DNA of 64,000 nt, taken from contig NW_023501057.1 of NCBI RefSeq assembly GCF_014066305.1, forward strand, positions 124,001-188,000. The letters are read 5' to 3'. A program made the position numbers and the translations under genes. This stretch comes from Letharia columbiana. Its lineage: Eukaryota > Ascomycota > Lecanoromycetes > Lecanorales > Parmeliaceae. This document shows positions 59,756 to 64,000 of this stretch, in pieces. The first letter of the stretch is position 1. The number at the start of each line of letters is the position of its first letter. Below the pieces are notes generated by a model. It was given only the letters and a program-made list of their open reading frames with translations. It ran no database searches and was not told the DNA's origin.

Positions 59756-62700
59756 TAGTCGAAAAGATATAATATATCTTATAAAATATTCCATATCAAG
59801 TAATATCATATCGTACCCGGGTATGATATGAGTAGAGTCGAATACCATTTCATTTTTCTAGTATGGATTCGGAATCTTAGCGGGATATTTTACGATATAG
59901 TATATTTGTAATATTATACCATGAAATAATATATATATAAGATATTTCGATTAGAATTTCTATATTTATAGAATAATCCGACTAAGATATATAAAATATA
60001 TTTATTCTTCTTTATTAAGAGAGAGAAAATATAAAGAGTAATTTAATATAGCTATTTATCTTCTTATTAATAGTAATAATTAAAATAATAATTAAAACTA
60101 TAAGCGTCTCTATTCTTCTTCTTAAAATTATAATATAAAAGAATATTCTAAAATTTAAATCTTTAAATATTATAAGAATAAAATTCTATAATTATCTTTA
60201 TTTATATATTTATCTTAACGCGTTAAATAAGCTTAATAAACTTTATATTCATTTTTCTCTCGAACTCTCCGTTACTCTTCTATTCTACTCTATCGCGATT
60301 CTTTTAAATTCCTTAAGTTTATCTTTATCTAATTAAACTTATTAACTATTTATAAATAAATTCGCTTTTTAAATTATTTTAGATCTCTTCTTTAAAGTTA
60401 AATCTATTATTACTAACTCTCTCTAATTATAAATCTATCGATTATTTCTTTATATATTATAGAGTATTAATAATATATTTTAATAAACTTATAAATATTA
60501 AATTTATCGAAGTATTTTTTATAAGCTCGTTATCTTCGCTAATATAATTATTATAAATATTAACTAAGTTTTTATATAAAGTACTATTAGCTCTTTTAGT
60601 CTAATTTAATATACTAAAATCTTTTTTAAGATTAAGTCTAATTTATTTAAGCTCGTTTTCTTAATATTTTATATAAAGAATTATTATTAGAGTACGAAAT
60701 ATTACTAGTAAATAATACTTTTAAATATTATAATATCTTTTAATTATTAAGAAGTATCGCTTATACGTAATAGCCCTCGCGAGAGAATAAAGAATATTAT
60801 AAGTTATTTAAGTAATTATAACGTATTTAGATTTTAATTTCTTTTATTACTCTAGAATCGAAAGGTTTATTAGATTATTAAAAGAAGCTTTATAAAGATT
60901 AGAAGTAAGATTATAATTAGAATAATAATTAGAAGACTTATCGTTTCTTCTATACTACTAAAATTAATTATATTTATTTTTATTATTTAAATTCTTAATC
61001 TCGAATTTTATCGCTTAATTAAGCGTATTTTTATTTAATTAACTTATTCGCTTAACTCTTTATAATTAACTACTTATATTAATATTTTAATAATTTTAAA
61101 ATATTCTTTTAAGCGCTTTTTAATAGATTTTTATTTATAGCTTCTTTCTAATATTAATCTTTTAATTTTAATTTTTTAATTTTATATTATTATAATTTAG
61201 ATATAGAAATATAACTTATTTATATAGATAGTCTAAATCTAATTAAGTTCGATTATAATAAATAGTTAATTTCTTATAAGCCGCCTTAAGAGCTTTAAGA
61301 AGTTCTTTTTTCTAAGAAATTCTCTTTCTTCTTAATTTTCTAAGCTTTTTATTTATATAATTAAATAAATAATTATAGATATTAAAGATATAGTAAATTA
61401 TAGTCTTCTTTTCTTTATTTATTAATTTTATAAATTTATAAAAAGACTTAATAAGCTAAATTAAATATTAAATCTATTAAAAATTAATTAAAAATTATTT
61501 AGACGTCTAGACTATAGTTTTTATTTATAATTATTTTTTATTATTTAATTTTAAATAGATAATTAATTTATTCTTTTAAAAAGTATATAATATTAATATA
61601 AAGAAGTAGAGCGCGGATTAATATCTAATAAGTTAAATTTTAATAAGTCTTAATATTCTAAAAGAGCTTAAAAGGATGTTTCTAATAGTATTACTTTTTT
61701 TAGAAGATTAATATTTATTTAATATTAAAATATTCTTATCTTAAAGCCGTTTAGCTTATAATATAAAAAAGATCTTTTTACGCTAATCGCTAATATTAAT
61801 ATATATAGCAATTTTTTAAATTTTAATATAATTAATAATATAATAATTAGAATAATAATAAGAAATATTATATCTTTATTAGAATTATTAATAAGTTAAT
61901 TATACTTATTCGAACTTAATTCTTATCTTCTTTATTACTTTAGCTTCTCTAAAAAATTTTATTTATTAAAATAACTTTAATATTATCTAGAAGTTCTTTT
62001 AAGGCTAATTAAATAATATACGCTATATAGAAAATATATTATAAATAATTTAAGAACTTAAATTCTTTAATATTAAGCGAGTTATTTATTATGAAAATAA
62101 AAAGATAAATAATTAAATTATTAAAGAGTATACTATTATTATTAGTATTATTAATTATAAATCTAAATATATAAGATTAAATCTTATATTTTATAAGAAT
62201 TAAATTAATAATACTTATAAGTTTCTAGCTAGTATATTTATCTTTAATATATTTAAAATCTATAAGAATTTTATATTATTATTAATTAATATTAATAAAA
62301 AAGGTTAGAATTATTATAAATAATTAATAGTTATAAGATAATTAATAATTTAGAGCTAGAGAGATTTTAATATTATCGATTAATAAATTTTTTAATAATT
62401 TTACTTCTAGCTCTATAACTTTTTTTATTAATCAATTTTTTATAATAGATATTAATTTTAATTATATATTAAAGTCGAGATAGCGTAAAAGTCGTAATAT
62501 CTTAGAATTATTAGCGATTATAAATAAAATACTAGTATTTATAATCTAGTAACGAAATTATTTCGAGAAGTCTTCGCGTATAAGCTTTCGATCTTCTAAT
62601 ATTATAAGAGAATTTTAATATTATTTTTTCTAGAATAAATAGTAAGCTAGATATTCTATTTATTATTTTATTTATTAATAATCTATATTATCTAATTTAG

Positions 62701-64000
62701 AAATATATCTAATTTTTATAATTATTAATTAGATTCATTTATTATAAATTACTTAAATTAGATTTCTTAATATATCTCTTAGATTTAATATATACTATTA
62801 TATTACTTATTTTATAATCTATAAATAAATAAATTAAAATCTTATTATAATAACGATAAATAATATATAACTCCTCGAAATTAACGAGCGCATATTCGTT
62901 AAATTATATTTACTTTTAAAATTTTCTAATTTCTAAATCTTAATAAATAAGTTAACGGTCGTTATTAGATTTAAACTAATTCTATATAATCTATACTATC
63001 TTTATTTATTATTATATTTATTATTTCTTATTATTAATATTAAAAAGAAAGTAAAATTTATTATTATCTTTATATTAAAATATATTTATTAATATCTTAT
63101 ACTAAGTATCGTTAATTAAGAAAGTCGAGTTTACGCTAGATAGAGGTCTAGTTAATATCTTAAGATTAAGATATTTAAAGAGAAATTAAAAGAGATATAT
63201 AAATAAATAAAATATTAGAAATAAAACGAAATTAATATTTAATATATAAATTCTATCTTTTTATTATAATAGAAACTTATATTACTTTAATAACTTATAT
63301 TACTTTAATAACTTATATCGCTTTAATAATATATCGCTATATTATTTCTAATATTTTAAATTAAAGATTAACTTTTTCTAATTAATATTATAATTAGTAA
63401 TTATATATTTAAGAGTATATAATAACGCTAATATAGAATTAATATTTAATTTTATTAATTTAAAACTCTAATTAATTTAGCTATTAACGCTTCTCTACTT
63501 AATATAATATATACTCTATTCGCTTTAATATTAATACTTATTTATCGCTATATTATTTTAACTATTAAAATTAAAAATTATATTTATTTAATTAATATTC
63601 TAATCGCTAGCTATATTAATAAAAATATATATTAATATCTTAAAACTATTAAATCTATTTTATTAAATATTAATATAGAATTAAAATTTAATTTAAGTGC
63701 TTTAATAATTTAATTAGCTAGATTAATTACTATCTAAATCTTCTATATATAAAAATTAAATCTTTTATCGCGTTAAGATTATTCTTAAATATTAATATCT
63801 TTCTTATTAATATAACTCTCTTTTATTTAAATAATATTATAATATCTTTTACTTAGATATTAAAATATTAAAATATTATATTCTTCGCTTTTAATTAAGT
63901 AATATTATCTTTAAGTCGATATCTTTAGTCTTATAAAAATAATAATTAGTTTATTATAAGCGAAGATGAAAAAGAAATAGTATCTTCTTCTATCTTTATA
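59756..64000. other. RIP-mutated AT-rich block, elements not identified
   Basis: No open frame, CpA/TpG nearly absent from about 60000 on, CpG kept. A less mutated stretch at about 59790-59960 contains a long palindrome (separate entry). I looked for reverse transcriptase, integrase and transposase remnants in both directions and could not read one convincingly, so I leave the family unnamed. Confidence 0.75.
59807..59830. repeat. 24-bp palindrome
   Basis: CATATCGTACCC at 59807-59818 is followed directly by GGGTATGATATG at 59819-59830. The two halves are inverted repeats with one mismatched pair (G:T), itself a RIP-type transition. It lies in a patch with less RIP than its surroundings and might be two joined transposon ends. 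Confidence 0.8.

Noticed and set aside
59756..64000. Attempt to name the element in the last block
   Set aside because: Too mutated to read a reverse transcriptase, integrase or transposase motif in either direction without alignment tools.

Overview
The window looks like nuclear DNA of a filamentous ascomycete (Pezizomycotina; a Dothideomycete-type genome is my guess). The reasons are: genes with many short introns (about 44-110 nt) carrying CTRAC-like branch sites; fungal families (farnesyltransferase alpha subunit, fungal P450s, PTH11/rhodopsin-like 7TM protein, HNH_2-type protein); and long blocks of extremely AT-rich, ORF-free DNA in which CpA/TpG are almost absent while CpG survives. 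That last pattern is the mark of repeat-induced point mutation (RIP) on transposons. I see no bacterial-style operons, CRISPR arrays, rRNA or tRNA genes.

Layout. (1) 1-8.1 kb is a gene-bearing segment: a four-exon small secreted protein (900-1694, minus), a three-exon protein farnesyl/geranylgeranyltransferase alpha subunit (2654-3721, minus), a single-exon HNH_2-domain protein (5381-6709, plus) and a trypsin-like protease gene with a frame break (7106-8030 or 8134, minus). (2) 8.1-8.8 kb is a transition with short repeats and a cluster of GC-rich hairpins. (3) 8.8-41.4 kb is a RIP-mutated transposon graveyard. It holds two tandem Ty3/gypsy copies (A1, A2); a TIR element nested in A2; an inverted-repeat (foldback) element; and a gypsy element C (23951-40560) with intact target-site duplications. 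A second gypsy element B (24337-31461) and a repeat of unrecognised type (D1) are nested inside C. (4) 41.5-54.6 kb is a normal-composition island: two convergent cytochrome P450 genes (42241-44007 plus, 3 exons; 44419-46513 minus, 10 exons), a 7TM rhodopsin-like membrane protein (48618-50439, plus, 7 exons), long stretches without a supportable gene, and a glycosyltransferase fragment (53953-54600) cut off where transposon DNA starts. (5) 54.6-64 kb is again repeats: two large inverted copies of D (D2 lightly mutated, D3 mutated in a gradient) around a 371-bp spacer, then more RIP-ruined DNA.

How they fit together. The farnesyltransferase subunit is a housekeeping gene. The 41.5-54.6 kb island is the accessory part: two P450s and a 7TM protein enclosed by RIP blocks is what a small or eroding specialised-metabolism or niche-adaptation locus looks like, but no backbone synthase is present here. 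The most unusual material is the D family. It has a terminal perfect hairpin, an internal 110-bp duplication and an array of roughly 200-bp units whose copy number differs between copies. I could not assign it to a known transposon class. Gene structures were built by hand from splice signals, reading-frame closure and family conservation; nothing was checked by database search.
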